From: Anaerolineales bacterium
GTDB lineage: Bacteria; Chloroflexota; Anaerolineae; Anaerolineales; UBA6663
Length of the DNA stretch: 64,000 nt
Reading direction: 5' to 3'
Assembly (NCBI GenBank): GCA_020850595.1
Contig: JADZEK010000069.1
Span: 1-64,000 of the forward strand
Every line of letters begins with the position of its first letter. Position 1 is the first letter of the stretch. The position numbers and the translations under genes were made by a program. The notes beneath the pieces were generated by a model. That model made no database searches. It saw only the letters and a program-made list of their open reading frames with translations, and had not been told where the DNA came from. Shown one piece after another: positions 26,087 through 35,614 of the stretch.

Positions 26087-27925
26087 ATGACCAGCCTACT
26101 GCCAGCCCCGGCCGCCCGGCCGCCACGCGTTTGGCTGGAGTGGGCCGAGTGGCTGGCCCTGCTGGCGGCTTTGGGCTGTTGGCTCAGCTCCAGCCAATAT
26201 TCGCTGGTCATGGCGGCGGGCGGCGGCTTCCTGGCGGTCGCGTGGCTGGCGCGCCGGGCGCGGGTGGGGCAGTTTGTAGTCTCCACGCCGCTGGATCTGC
26301 CACTGCTGGCTTTCTTGGCCGCGACCCTGGTGGGGCTGTGGGCGGCGCCCGACGGACCGGCTGCCCTGGTGCGGGTGCACTGGTTTACGGGCGCTGCTGC
26401 GCTGTGTGTGGCCCTGGCGGGCAGCCGGCCCGGGGTGCGCCGGTGGGCAGCGCTAGGGGCGGCCCTGGCGGGCGCGCTGTTGGCGGTATACTTTGTCACC
26501 CAAAACCCCTGGGCCACGGCGCCGGTCAAACTGGCGCTGATCAATCGGGCCGGGCAAACTTTGGCCGGGTTCGTGCCCGATCTGGGCGCCTACAAGCCAC
26601 ACCCGAACGTTGTTGCCAGCCTGCTGGCGCTGGCGCTGCCCGTGGCGCTGATGCCGGGCCTCGCCAGTGGCAGGGCCGGGGCAAGGGGCCGCGCCCAACA
26701 GGCGGTGGGCGTTTTTCTGGCGGCCGTGATAGCGACGGGACTGGTGTTCACCGAGTCGCGCACGGCGTTGCTGGCGGTCGCCCTGGCTGGGGCGCTGGGC
26801 ATCTGGGGCCGGCTGGCGGCCCGCCTAGCGCGAGGGCGCGCCTGGCCGTTTGGCTGGGTCTTTGGCGCACCGCTCGCGCTGGGCGTGGCGGCGATGGCGC
26901 TGGCGCTGATGGCGAGGCCCGATCTGACGGTGAACCTGCTAGGCTCGCTGCCCGGCCCGCAGTCGGCCGTGAGCCGGCAGGTGGTGTTTGGGCAGGCCTG
27001 GCGGTTGGCTCAGGATGTGGGCTTGACGGGCGGCGGGCCGGCGTCGTTTCCGGCGCGCTATTCGAGCTATGTGCTTGATGTGCCGGTCATTTATCTGACG
27101 CACGCGCACAACGCCTACTTGAACGTCCTGGTCGAGCAGGGGTGGCTGGGCCTGGCCGGGTTTGTGGGGCTGCCGGCGGTTGCGGCCGTGGCCGGACTAC
27201 GCCGGCTGTGGCGCGGCGAAACGCCCGACCCGGCGCTGGCGCTGGCGGGACTGCTGGGCCTGGCGGTGGTGATGGCGCAAAGCCTGGGCGACGCGACCCT
27301 GGTTGCCAGCCGAGCCGCGCCGTTTTGGCTGTTTCCGGCGGGGTTGGCGCTCGGCGGATGGGTCGGCCCGGCTGCGCGGCCCGCCGCGCCAAGCCCGTCG
27401 GCCGCGCGGCGGTGGCGGTGGCCGGCGCTGGCGGCCGGGGTGGGGGTGGGGCTGCTGGTTATCTGGCTCAACCGGGCAGCCTGGCACGCCAACCTGGGCG
27501 CCCTGACCAGTGACCGCGTGCTGCTGGATAACTTCCCGACTGGTGAGTGGCGCACGGGCCGGGAAGCCCCGGCGCTGATGGAGGCCGAGCCTGAGTTCGC
27601 GCAGGCCCTGGCGCTCGACCCGAACAACCGGACGGCGCATTTCTACCTCGGCCTGGCCGCCATGCTGCGGCGCGATTTTGCCGCCGCGGTGGAGCACCTG
27701 AGCGCGGCGCACGCGGCCGACCCCAACCACCGCGGGGCGCAGAAGCTGTTGGGCTACAGCCTGGTCTGGCTGGGCCGATACCCGGAGGCCGCTGAGGTGT
27801 TGGCTGCCATTCCGGAGGCCGCACCGGAAATGGAAGTGTACGCCTGGTGGTGGGGTACCCAGGGGCGACCGGATTTAGCCGAACATGCAGCCGCCATGCT
27901 GACTCAACTCTCAGCCGGCGGTTGA
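26087..27925 (+). CDS. O-antigen ligase/polymerase-like membrane protein with TPR tail
   Basis: 612 residues. About 11-12 hydrophobic segments occupy residues 18-470. A large extracytoplasmic loop contains 'HAHNAYLNVLVEQGWLGLAG', the signature of the Wzy_C/WaaL (O-antigen ligase) family. Residues about 480-612 form tetratricopeptide-like helices ('NRTAHFYLGLAAMLRRDF', 'NHRGAQKLLGYSLVWLGRY'). The enzyme would link or polymerise lipid-carried glycan outside the membrane. A ligase-TPR fusion is common in Gram-positive-like and Chloroflexota genomes, where it may act in protein O-glycosylation. The next two genes encode secreted proteins with Pro/Thr-rich stalks, plausible acceptors. Confidence 0.9.
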   Translation: MTSLLPAPAARPPRVWLEWAEWLALLAALGCWLSSSQYSLVMAAGGGFLAVAWLARRARVGQFVVSTPLDLPLLAFLAATLVGLWAAPDGPAALVRVHWFTGAAALCVALAGSRPGVRRWAALGAALAGALLAVYFVTQNPWATAPVKLALINRAGQTLAGFVPDLGAYKPHPNVVASLLALALPVALMPGLASGRAGARGRAQQAVGVFLAAVIATGLVFTESRTALLAVALAGALGIWGRLAARLARGRAWPFGWVFGAPLALGVAAMALALMARPDLTVNLLGSLPGPQSAVSRQVVFGQAWRLAQDVGLTGGGPASFPARYSSYVLDVPVIYLTHAHNAYLNVLVEQGWLGLAGFVGLPAVAAVAGLRRLWRGETPDPALALAGLLGLAVVMAQSLGDATLVASRAAPFWLFPAGLALGGWVGPAARPAAPSPSAARRWRWPALAAGVGVGLLVIWLNRAAWHANLGALTSDRVLLDNFPTGEWRTGREAPALMEAEPEFAQALALDPNNRTAHFYLGLAAMLRRDFAAAVEHLSAAHAADPNHRGAQKLLGYSLVWLGRYPEAAEVLAAIPEAAPEMEVYAWWWGTQGRPDLAEHAAAMLTQLSAGG

Positions 27926-27961
27926 CCGAGCAACGACGTGGAAGGCGGTTTGAGCTTGTCT

Positions 27962-30646
27962 ATGGCAAAGAAGCGGATGCAGCTGTGGATGACGGCCGGG
28001 CTAAGCCTGGCGCTGGGGCTGTGGCTGCTAATGGGTTCCAGCGGCGCGGCCTGGGCGCAGGACACGACCCCGACGGCGGAGGCCGGGGCATCGGCCACGG
28101 CAGATAGTTCGCTGGGCATCGTGGCCGGAGACACGTGGGCGCCGCCGGCCAACATCTCGCGCTCGGGCGCGGCTTCGCGGCCGGCGATTGTGGCGGACCC
28201 GGCCGGCAACCTGCACGTGCTCTGGTGGGACAACTTCGCGGGGACGTTCTATGCCAAGTATTCAGCCGAAACCGGCTGGAGCAGCCCGGTGCCGGTGCCG
28301 CAGATCTTCGGCGGCCGCCCGCAGACTACCACCGACCAGCCCGCTCCTTATGATGAGCTAACCCTGCTGGCCGACGTCAACGGCTTTGTGCACGCCTTCT
28401 ATCGCGACGCGCGCGGCAACGTGATGTATTCGCAGGCGCGGACCGACAGCGGCCTGTGGACGCAGTCCATCCAACTGGCGACTTCGCCCTTGCAATGGGA
28501 CGTGGCCGTGGATGCGGCCGGCGGGCTGCACCTGGCTTACGTGCGTAATATCGAGAGCGACCAACTGCCCGCGGGCGTTTACTATCGCCAATCCACGACG
28601 CGCGGGGCCGATTGGCAGAACACGCGGGTGATCCAAGCATCGCTGTACTTCCGCGCGCTGACGAGCGGCAACAGCTTTATTGACCTGAGTGTGCCGGGGA
28701 ATAATCAGGTGCTGGTGACCTGGGACGACCCGCAGTTGCTGCAAAGCTTCACGGCTACCTCGAACGACAACGGCTTTAGCTTCGGCGAACCGGTGGCGGT
28801 CAGCGGCGAGCAGGCCGATCAGGTGCGGCATGCCTTCCTGATGGTGCAGGCCGACGGCACCTGGCTGCGCCTGTGGTCGCCGCCGGAAGGCTGCGGCCTG
28901 TTCCAGCAAGTATCTGACGCGGCGCACGAGACCTGGAGCGCCCCAGTGCGGGTGCTGGAGGATGTCGAGGGCTGCCTGGTGCGGCCGCAGGAATACACGC
29001 TGGCCGATGGCCGCCTGGCGCTTTTCGCCCGGCTGGCGGGCAACACGCCCCTGGCGCTGGTGCTGTGGGATGGCACACGCTGGTCGGCCCCGGTGACGCC
29101 GCGCATCAGTTTTGTTGACCCGGCCACCAATCACTCGACCGCGCTGGCTTGCGTGGCGGCCGTGCTGGTCAATGACCATGTGAGCGTGGTGGGTTGTGAT
29201 GGCGCGCAGGATATCTGGGCCACGACCAGCCGGGTGACCCTGCCCGACCTGCTCCCGGCCGTCAGCACCGAGTGGAGCCCGCCGTTGATCATATCGGCCT
29301 CCGAGGCCGACGCGGGCCTGCCCGGCGTGGCGGTGGACGCAGAGGGGCGGCTGCACATGCTCTGGGCCCAGGGCGCGGTGGGCGGCGGCGGGCCGGAGAC
29401 GCTGGCCTATGCCCGCCTGGAAGGGGAGGCGGGGTCAGGGGTGTGGTCGGGCGTGGGCGGCGTGCTGCAATCTCCGGAGGGGGGCACGGCGCAAGACCCG
29501 GCGGTGCTGATCGAACCAGGCGGCCATATGCACGCGCTGTGGAGCGGCGGAGCGCTGGGCCAGCTTTACTACAGCCGCGCCTTCGCGCGCGACGCCGCGG
29601 GGTCGGGCGGCTGGGAAGCGGTGCGGACGCTGACGCAAGGCCAAGGTTCGGGCGCCTGGCCGGCGTTGGCCCTCGGCCAGGCCGGCGAGTTGCTGGGCGT
29701 GTATGCCGTGCCGCTGAACGAGGGGCGCGGGGTATACTTCATCAGTTCATCTGATCAGGGGGACAGTTGGACCGCGCCGGTGCAGATCTTCGATGCGGAG
29801 GCGGCGGAATGGCCTCAGGTGAAGCAAACCAGCCTGGCGGTGGACAGCGCCGGCCGGCTGCACGCGGCCTGGGTGCAGGGTGTGCTGCCGCCGGGTGAGA
29901 CGGTGCTGGGTGTTTACTATGCTTATTCGGATGACGACGGCCAGACGTGGAGCGCGGCGCGGGTGATGGCGGAGGGCAACGCCGGCTATCCGAGCCTGGC
30001 GGCCAGCAGCGACGGCGCGGTGCATCTGCTGTGGGTAACCAACCCGGCCACGACACCGGAGTTATGGCACACGCGCCTGCCGGCCGGGTCAGACACCTGG
30101 TCTGAGCCGATTGTGGTGCCGGGGGTGCGTGAGATCGGCCCACAGATCGGGGTGGTCAGCGACGGTCAGGGCGGGCTGCACCTGGTGGGCGTCGAGGGCA
30201 CCGCTTCGAACTCGACCGTGTTGTTTTATCTGCGCTGGGACGGCAGCGCCTGGGGCGGGCGGGAGACTATTCCGCTGGGCTATCGCATGGACCAGTTGAG
30301 CGGGGCGCGCGCTATTGTCCGGCCGCAGGGCCTGCTGGGCGTGGTGTATCGCGTGTACACCGTGGCGGGCGGGGGCCGGCGGCAGTACCTGGCCGGTTAT
30401 GTGGAGCGCCCGGTCGCGCCGGTGGCGTACCAGGCCGCGCCGACCTTCACGCCGCCGCCGGAAGCGACGGCGCGAGTGACGGCCACGCCCGAGCGAACGC
30501 AAACGCCGGCGCCGACAGCCGACCTGAATGTGACGCCCGTGCCGCCGCTGGAAGGCGGGAACGGCATCCGCGTGGCGGGCGTGTTGTTGGGCATGGTGGC
30601 GGTGGTGGCGGTGGCCCTGATCGGCTTGCGCAGCCGACGGGGCTAG
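27962..30646 (+). CDS. Secreted/surface Asp-box (BNR) beta-propeller protein with Pro/Thr stalk and C-terminal anchor
   Basis: 894 residues from the ATG at 27962; the frame is open to a GTG at 27938. A signal peptide is clear (basic MAKKRMQ, hydrophobic core, cut near AWAQ-DT). The body is a long beta-propeller with Asp-box-like turns: 'TSNDNGFSFGEP', 'SSDQGDSWTAP' and 'YSDDDGQTWSAAR'. Repeating 'GxLHxLWxxG' strands also occur. A stalk rich in Thr/Pro ('PERTQTPAPTADLN') precedes one membrane helix and an RSRRG tail. Sialidase-type FRIP and the Arg triad were not recognised, so catalysis is doubtful; carbohydrate binding or structural display is more likely. The paralogue follows 27 nt downstream. 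Confidence 0.87.
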   Translation: MAKKRMQLWMTAGLSLALGLWLLMGSSGAAWAQDTTPTAEAGASATADSSLGIVAGDTWAPPANISRSGAASRPAIVADPAGNLHVLWWDNFAGTFYAKYSAETGWSSPVPVPQIFGGRPQTTTDQPAPYDELTLLADVNGFVHAFYRDARGNVMYSQARTDSGLWTQSIQLATSPLQWDVAVDAAGGLHLAYVRNIESDQLPAGVYYRQSTTRGADWQNTRVIQASLYFRALTSGNSFIDLSVPGNNQVLVTWDDPQLLQSFTATSNDNGFSFGEPVAVSGEQADQVRHAFLMVQADGTWLRLWSPPEGCGLFQQVSDAAHETWSAPVRVLEDVEGCLVRPQEYTLADGRLALFARLAGNTPLALVLWDGTRWSAPVTPRISFVDPATNHSTALACVAAVLVNDHVSVVGCDGAQDIWATTSRVTLPDLLPAVSTEWSPPLIISASEADAGLPGVAVDAEGRLHMLWAQGAVGGGGPETLAYARLEGEAGSGVWSGVGGVLQSPEGGTAQDPAVLIEPGGHMHALWSGGALGQLYYSRAFARDAAGSGGWEAVRTLTQGQGSGAWPALALGQAGELLGVYAVPLNEGRGVYFISSSDQGDSWTAPVQIFDAEAAEWPQVKQTSLAVDSAGRLHAAWVQGVLPPGETVLGVYYAYSDDDGQTWSAARVMAEGNAGYPSLAASSDGAVHLLWVTNPATTPELWHTRLPAGSDTWSEPIVVPGVREIGPQIGVVSDGQGGLHLVGVEGTASNSTVLFYLRWDGSAWGGRETIPLGYRMDQLSGARAIVRPQGLLGVVYRVYTVAGGGRRQYLAGYVERPVAPVAYQAAPTFTPPPEATARVTATPERTQTPAPTADLNVTPVPPLEGGNGIRVAGVLLGMVAVVAVALIGLRSRRG

Positions 30647-30673
30647 GCAGCGCCGCCGGATGATGAAGGATAG

Positions 30674-32089
30674 GTGACGGCTTTGAATAAGTTGCTGCGC
30701 ACACTCTGGAGGCTGGCGGCGGGGGGCGGCCTGCTGGGGCTGATGGTTTGGGCCGGGGCGCGCCCGCTGCGGGCGCAGGAGGGCGGCTGGGCCCCGCTGG
30801 AGCTGCTGTACGAAGGCAGCGGCCGGGTTGACTTTCCGGTGCTGGTGGCCGACGCCTACGGCCAGGTGCACGCCTTCTGGGTGTTTGCCGAGGGCGAGTT
30901 TGGGACGGCGGGCACGCCGCTGCTGGTGTACTACAGCCGCCTCGACAGCCCGAACTGGCAGCCGCTGGATATCTTCATCGCGCGCGGCAACGGCAATGGA
31001 CTGACCGGCGCGGCGGGCGCGAACGGCCTGGGGTTGCTGGTCAACGGGGGCGACTTTGTTTGGAGCGGGCCGTCACCCAAACGCACCGCCAAGGAATGGT
31101 ACGGCCCGGTGAGCCTGCAGCAGGCTTACCCGAACGCCGACCTGGGCACGGCGCCGGATGGCGCGCTGTGGATGGCCTATGGCACGACGACGGGCGAGAT
31201 TGATGTTCAGCGCCAAGACCCAAGCACCGGCCAATGGGAAGCGCCCAGGCTGGTCGGCGACACGGCGAATGCCAACGCCGCGCCCGATTGGGTCAAGGTG
31301 GCCTTCAGCGAGGACGGCACGCTCCATGTGGTGTGGAGTGAGTTCCAACTGCCGAATGGCTGGCCGCCCATGGGTCTGTACTATGCGCGCTCGGCCGACA
31401 ACGGCGCGACCTGGAACCGGCAGCGGCTGGCGACGGGCGGTTACAACCAGCCGAATGTCGTCACCGGCGCGGATGGCGCGGTGTACCTGACCTGGACCGG
31501 CATCGCGGGCGTGGCCGGCAAGTATTTCCAGGAGTCGCAGGACGGCGGCTTAACCTGGGGCGAGGTGGAAACGCTGCTGCCGGGCGGCACGGGGGGCGGG
31601 TCGGAAGGCCCGCCCAACCTGGCGGTGGACTCGGTCGGCGGGCTGCACGTCATCTATTCTAACCTGGGCTGCTTGTGGTACCTGAGTCGTGCGCCGGGCG
31701 GTGAGTGGTCGGAGCCGGAGTGTATTTCGGCGGAACTGGGCCAGGGGCAGGTGCTCGAAGCGCCGACCATGGCGATCAGCATGGGCAACGTGCTGCACGT
31801 GTTGTTCTGGACCGAGCGGCGACAGATGTGGCATACCAGCCTGACGCTGGATGTGCCGGGCTACGCGCCGCTGGAAATTCCCATCATCCCGACCGCCACG
31901 CCGGTGCCGCCCACGGCCACGCCGGCGCCGACGGCCACCACGACCCCCCTGCCCGATTTTGGGCCGGCGCCCACCACCGAGATGGTCACGGGGCCGGGCC
32001 TGTTCTCGATTGCGGCGGGGGCCGCGCCGGTGGTGGTGTTGGTGCTGCTGGTGCTGGCCGGGCGGCGGCGGGGCTTGGATCGGCGATGA
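30674..32089 (+). CDS. Second secreted Asp-box beta-propeller protein, paralogue of the preceding gene
   Basis: 471 residues from GTG 30674. A TTG at 30683 has better spacing to the AGGATAGG upstream and is an alternative start. Signal peptide 'LLGLMVWAGARPLRAQEGG'. Asp-box turns 'ARSADNGATWNRQ' and 'SQDGGLTWGEV' and 'GGLHVIYSNLG' strands match the preceding protein's repeats at half the length. The C-terminus has a Pro/Thr stalk ('TATPVPPTATPAPTATTT') then a membrane helix and a basic tail. The stop overlaps the ABC permease start (ATGA), which ties this surface protein to the export genes in one transcript. Confidence 0.87.
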   Translation: MTALNKLLRTLWRLAAGGGLLGLMVWAGARPLRAQEGGWAPLELLYEGSGRVDFPVLVADAYGQVHAFWVFAEGEFGTAGTPLLVYYSRLDSPNWQPLDIFIARGNGNGLTGAAGANGLGLLVNGGDFVWSGPSPKRTAKEWYGPVSLQQAYPNADLGTAPDGALWMAYGTTTGEIDVQRQDPSTGQWEAPRLVGDTANANAAPDWVKVAFSEDGTLHVVWSEFQLPNGWPPMGLYYARSADNGATWNRQRLATGGYNQPNVVTGADGAVYLTWTGIAGVAGKYFQESQDGGLTWGEVETLLPGGTGGGSEGPPNLAVDSVGGLHVIYSNLGCLWYLSRAPGGEWSEPECISAELGQGQVLEAPTMAISMGNVLHVLFWTERRQMWHTSLTLDVPGYAPLEIPIIPTATPVPPTATPAPTATTTPLPDFGPAPTTEMVTGPGLFSIAAGAAPVVVLVLLVLAGRRRGLDRR

Positions 32090-32949
32090 GCGCTTCGGCG
32101 GTCAGTTCGGCGCCGGCTGGGGCGGCGGTGCGCGAGGTGGTCCTCGAACCGGCGCACGGCTGGGCGGCCCTCAACTTGCGCGAGTTGTGGGACTATCGCG
32201 ATCTGCTCTATTTTCTGGCCTGGCGCGACATCAAGGGGCGCTACCAGCAGATGGCGCTCGGCCCGCTGTGGATCGTCATCCAGCCATTGATGAGCATGGT
32301 GCTGTACACGGTGGTGTTCGGCGTGATCGCCCACTTGCCTTCCGAGAATCAGCCGTACGCGGTGTTCGCCTACGCCGCGCTGCTGCCGTGGGGCTTTTTT
32401 TCCGACGCGGTCGCCAGCGCGGCGAACTGCTTCGTGGAGAACCGCGGGATCATGGCCAAGGTCTACTTCCCGCGCTTGCTGCTGCCGATGGCGCGGATGC
32501 TGTCGGGGCTGGCCGATCTGGGCATTTCGTTCCTGATCTTGGTGGCTATGCTGGTCGGGTATGGCATCCGACCCAATTGGGGCGGTGTGGTGGTGCTGCC
32601 GGTGCTGCTGTTGATCGCGGGGATAAGCGGGTTGGCGGTCGGCTTGTGGTTCTCGGGGATCGTCGCCCGCTTCCGCGACTTTGGGCAGGTAGCGGGTTAT
32701 CTGGTGCGGGCGTGGATGTACGCGACGCCGGTGGTGTACTCGATGGAGGTAATCCCCGAGCAATGGCGCACGTTGTACCAACTCAACCCGCTCACGGGTG
32801 TGGTGCAGGGTTTTCGGTGGGCGCTGCTGGGAGCGCAGGCGCCCAACTGGGGCGTGCTGGCGGTCGCCGCCAGTATGATGGTCGTGGTGTTTGTAGGCGG
32901 TGTGCTTTACTTTCGGCGTACAGAACGCTCCATTGTTGACGTGGCTTAG
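32086..32949 (+). CDS. ABC-2 type polysaccharide export permease (Wzm/TagG-like)
   Basis: 287 residues with six membrane segments. The N-terminal 'LLYFLAWRDIKGRYQQMALGP' amphipathic motif and 'PLWIVIQPLMSMVLYTVVF' are diagnostic of Wzm/TagG/KpsM permeases. It would form the membrane channel that exports undecaprenyl-linked polysaccharide, powered by the ATPase encoded 24 nt downstream. The start is the ATG at 32086 overlapping the previous stop; the open frame further upstream lies over the propeller gene and is not used. Confidence 0.95.
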   Translation: MSASAVSSAPAGAAVREVVLEPAHGWAALNLRELWDYRDLLYFLAWRDIKGRYQQMALGPLWIVIQPLMSMVLYTVVFGVIAHLPSENQPYAVFAYAALLPWGFFSDAVASAANCFVENRGIMAKVYFPRLLLPMARMLSGLADLGISFLILVAMLVGYGIRPNWGGVVVLPVLLLIAGISGLAVGLWFSGIVARFRDFGQVAGYLVRAWMYATPVVYSMEVIPEQWRTLYQLNPLTGVVQGFRWALLGAQAPNWGVLAVAASMMVVVFVGGVLYFRRTERSIVDVA

Positions 32950-32973
32950 CGCGACGCCAATTTCGCAAGCTCC

Positions 32974-34299
32974 ATGTCAAAACCCATCCTTCAGATCGAG
33001 AATTTGGGCAAGCGCTATCGCCTCGGCCAGGCCGACGAGCAGCCGCGGACGCTGCGCGAGACCTTAAGCCAGATGACGCTAGCCCCCTTTGCCTATTGGC
33101 GCAAGATGGTCCGGCCGGCCACGACAGCCGACACGCTGTGGGCCGTGCGCCACCTTAGCGCCAACATCCAGGCGGGCGAAGCAGTGGGCATCATTGGCCG
33201 GAACGGGAGCGGCAAGAGCACGTTGCTAAAGATGCTCTCGCGCATTACCGAACCGAGCGAGGGACGCGCGATCGTCCGTGGGCGCGTGGGGTCGCTGCTG
33301 GAAGTCGGCACAGGGTTTCATCCCGAGTTAACCGGCCGTGAGAATGTTTATCTCAGCGGCACTATCCTGGGTATGAGCCGGCGCGAGATCGAACGCAAAT
33401 TCGACGAGATCGTGGCATTTTCGGAGATCGAGCGCTTCATTGATACGCCGGTGAAGCGCTATAGCAGCGGCATGTTTGTTCGGCTGGCATTTTCGGTGGC
33501 CGCCCACCTAGATTCTGAGCTATTGATCCTAGACGAAGTCCTGGCTGTGGGCGATGAGGCCTTTCGCAACAAGAGTCGCGACAAAATGAGTGAGGTCGCG
33601 CGCGATGGGCGCGCCATCCTGCTGGTCAGCCACAACATGGGCGCTATCCTCACACTGTGCCCGCGCACCATCTGGCTCGATTGCGGTAGTGTGGCAGCCG
33701 ACGACGAATCGGAAACGGTGGTGGCCCAATATCTGGGCCGGTTCAAGGACAGCGCCCACGTCCAGTCGGTGGTGCGAAGTTGGGGCGGCGCCCTGGATAT
33801 CACGCGGGTCAGCCTCCGCAATCTGGCCGGCGAGGAGCAGGAGCAGTTTCGCTCGGGTGAGCCGCTGACGGTAGAAATCCACTACCAAGCCCATGAGCCT
33901 GTGAGGGAACCGTACTTCTGGGTGGGCGTGGCCGGGCACACCGGGCACCTCTTCACGGCTCAAATGGCAATGGACGGCTATCATCCGGCGCACCTGACGG
34001 GCACGGGACAGTTGCGCGTGACGTTTCATAGCCTGCCCTTGATGCCGCGACAGCAGTATTTTGTCTTGCTGGGCGCGGTTGCGAGCGACGGCCACAGCAT
34101 TTTGGTGCCCAAGACCGAAGTGGCTCGATTTATGCTGACTCAGGCCGCCGCCGATATTGGCTTGACTGCCGCCTATGCTGAAATCAAAATCCGCCAATCG
34201 GCTTCGGTGCTTGTGCCATATACCTGGGAGTTACCCGATGGCCGCTCGGCCACGGTGAACTATACGCATTTACCCACAGCGCCGGCGCGTGAGACCTGA
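32974..34299 (+). CDS. ABC polysaccharide exporter ATPase with C-terminal Wzt-type substrate-recognition domain
   Basis: 441 residues. Nucleotide-binding domain about 1-250: Walker A 'GRNGSGKSTLL' near residue 76, Q-loop-region 'TGFHPELTGRENVYL', signature 'YSSGMFVRLAFS', Walker B 'LLILDEVLAVGD' and 'LLVSHNMG'. Residues about 265-430 form the Wzt_C beta-sandwich ('GEPLTVEIHYQAHEPV', 'PYFWVGVAGHTG'), which in O9a-type systems recognises the modified non-reducing end of the finished glycan. Its presence implies a capped chain exported by the ABC pathway. From here to about 40.8 kb the base composition is visibly less GC-rich than upstream. Confidence 0.95.
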   Translation: MSKPILQIENLGKRYRLGQADEQPRTLRETLSQMTLAPFAYWRKMVRPATTADTLWAVRHLSANIQAGEAVGIIGRNGSGKSTLLKMLSRITEPSEGRAIVRGRVGSLLEVGTGFHPELTGRENVYLSGTILGMSRREIERKFDEIVAFSEIERFIDTPVKRYSSGMFVRLAFSVAAHLDSELLILDEVLAVGDEAFRNKSRDKMSEVARDGRAILLVSHNMGAILTLCPRTIWLDCGSVAADDESETVVAQYLGRFKDSAHVQSVVRSWGGALDITRVSLRNLAGEEQEQFRSGEPLTVEIHYQAHEPVREPYFWVGVAGHTGHLFTAQMAMDGYHPAHLTGTGQLRVTFHSLPLMPRQQYFVLLGAVASDGHSILVPKTEVARFMLTQAAADIGLTAAYAEIKIRQSASVLVPYTWELPDGRSATVNYTHLPTAPARET

Positions 34300-34329
34300 A
34301 GCCAGCCGATCGGCTTACCCTTTGCCGCT

Positions 34330-35601
34330 ATGCCGAACATTCTGATCCTAAACGATACTCGCGACCAACCCAACTGGGGGTCACAGGCTTGCGCGCAAGC
34401 GCTGATCGAGATCATCCAAGCGCGCATTCCCCAGGCGAACGTGGAAACCATCCCGGCTGGCGTCATGCTGGCGGCCTACCGGCAGTTGCCCGGTTGGATG
34501 GGCGGCCGACTGGTGAAACAAAACCGGCTTTGGCCAGGCCTGACCTGGCTGACCACCAACCTGGTCTACACACCATCTGTCGCCGATGAATATGAGGCGG
34601 TCGCCTATCAGTGGCTATCTGGGAGGGGGGGCGCCACAGCCGCGGCGTTCTTGCGGGCGCTAGGGCGGGCCGATGCGGTCGTGTTCAACGCCGAGGGGAG
34701 CACCTATCGCGTCAATCACTGCGCCAAGCTCGGGCTGTTCATGCTCTGGTTTGCCAAAGCTCAAGCCGATGTGCCGGCGCTGTTCTTGAACGGCACAGTG
34801 GCGCTGACGGCGGTTGACGCCATGCTGCCCGGCATGGTGCGCAAGACTTTTCGGGTGATTGATGGTATCGCCGTCCGCGAGCCCAAGTCGCGCCGCAATG
34901 TCGAGCACTTCGCGCCGGGCGTGCCGGTGCGCATGGTACCGGATTCAGTCTTCAACTTCGTGCCTCAAATGGCAGAGAGCGCCGGGCCGGCTGTGCAGGC
35001 CCTGCGGCAGAAACTAGCGGGCCAGCCTTATTTTTGCTTAAGCGCCTCGATGCTCCCCATGGATTTCTACCGCAGCGGTCGGCGATCGGCGGCCGTGCGG
35101 CTGATTACTGAGCTCAAGCGCTTGGTGCCGCAGGCCGTGCTGGCGGGTAAAGACCATGGCGACCAATGGCTCAAAGACTTGGCGGAGGCCACCGACTCGC
35201 TGTTCTTCGGGCAAGACAAGTCCTATCACGACCTGATGGCACTCTTGTCTAACGCCGCCTTTCTTGTGTCTGGCCGGTATCACAACGTGATCATGGCTTC
35301 CATTGTGGGTTGTCCCGCTGTGCCGCTGACAACCACCTCGCCCAAGATGCAGGGCCTGTGTGAGGTGCTGGAAGGCGCTATCGGCCAACCCTTCGATGTG
35401 ACCGAACTCAACGCCCACATAGGGGCCATTGTCGCCACGGCGCGCGCCTACCTGGAAGCGGGTGAGGCCAAGCGCGAGCAACTTCGCTGCCTGACCACAC
35501 GTCTGCGCGCCGAGACTTTTAGCATGGGCGACATGGTGAATGCCGCCCTTCAGGCTCAGCGCGCCTGGCCCGTGCTGGACGCCACTCAACTGTATGAATG
35601 A
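34330..35601 (+). CDS. Polysaccharide pyruvyl transferase family protein (CsaB/WcaK-like)
   Basis: 423 residues. 'NILILNDTRDQPNWGSQACAQA' at the N-terminus, 'ADAVVFNAEGSTYR' in the middle and 'LLSNAAFLVSGRYHNVIMASI' near residue 310 follow the pyruvyl-transferase fold (GT-B-like) family pattern, in which 'GRxH' is conserved. Members add ketal-linked pyruvate from PEP to glycan sugars; some homologues are sialyl- or other transferases, so the exact activity is uncertain. Neighbouring genes make a CMP-activated acidic sugar, consistent with building an anionic polymer. The start ATG is 30 nt after the ATPase stop. Confidence 0.85.
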   Translation: MPNILILNDTRDQPNWGSQACAQALIEIIQARIPQANVETIPAGVMLAAYRQLPGWMGGRLVKQNRLWPGLTWLTTNLVYTPSVADEYEAVAYQWLSGRGGATAAAFLRALGRADAVVFNAEGSTYRVNHCAKLGLFMLWFAKAQADVPALFLNGTVALTAVDAMLPGMVRKTFRVIDGIAVREPKSRRNVEHFAPGVPVRMVPDSVFNFVPQMAESAGPAVQALRQKLAGQPYFCLSASMLPMDFYRSGRRSAAVRLITELKRLVPQAVLAGKDHGDQWLKDLAEATDSLFFGQDKSYHDLMALLSNAAFLVSGRYHNVIMASIVGCPAVPLTTTSPKMQGLCEVLEGAIGQPFDVTELNAHIGAIVATARAYLEAGEAKREQLRCLTTRLRAETFSMGDMVNAALQAQRAWPVLDATQLYE

Positions 35602-35614
35602 GCCGCATGCTGCT

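Noticed and set aside
27962..30646. Catalytic sialidase
   Set aside because: Asp-box turns are present, but no FRIP motif or convincing Arg triad was recognised, so only the propeller fold is claimed.
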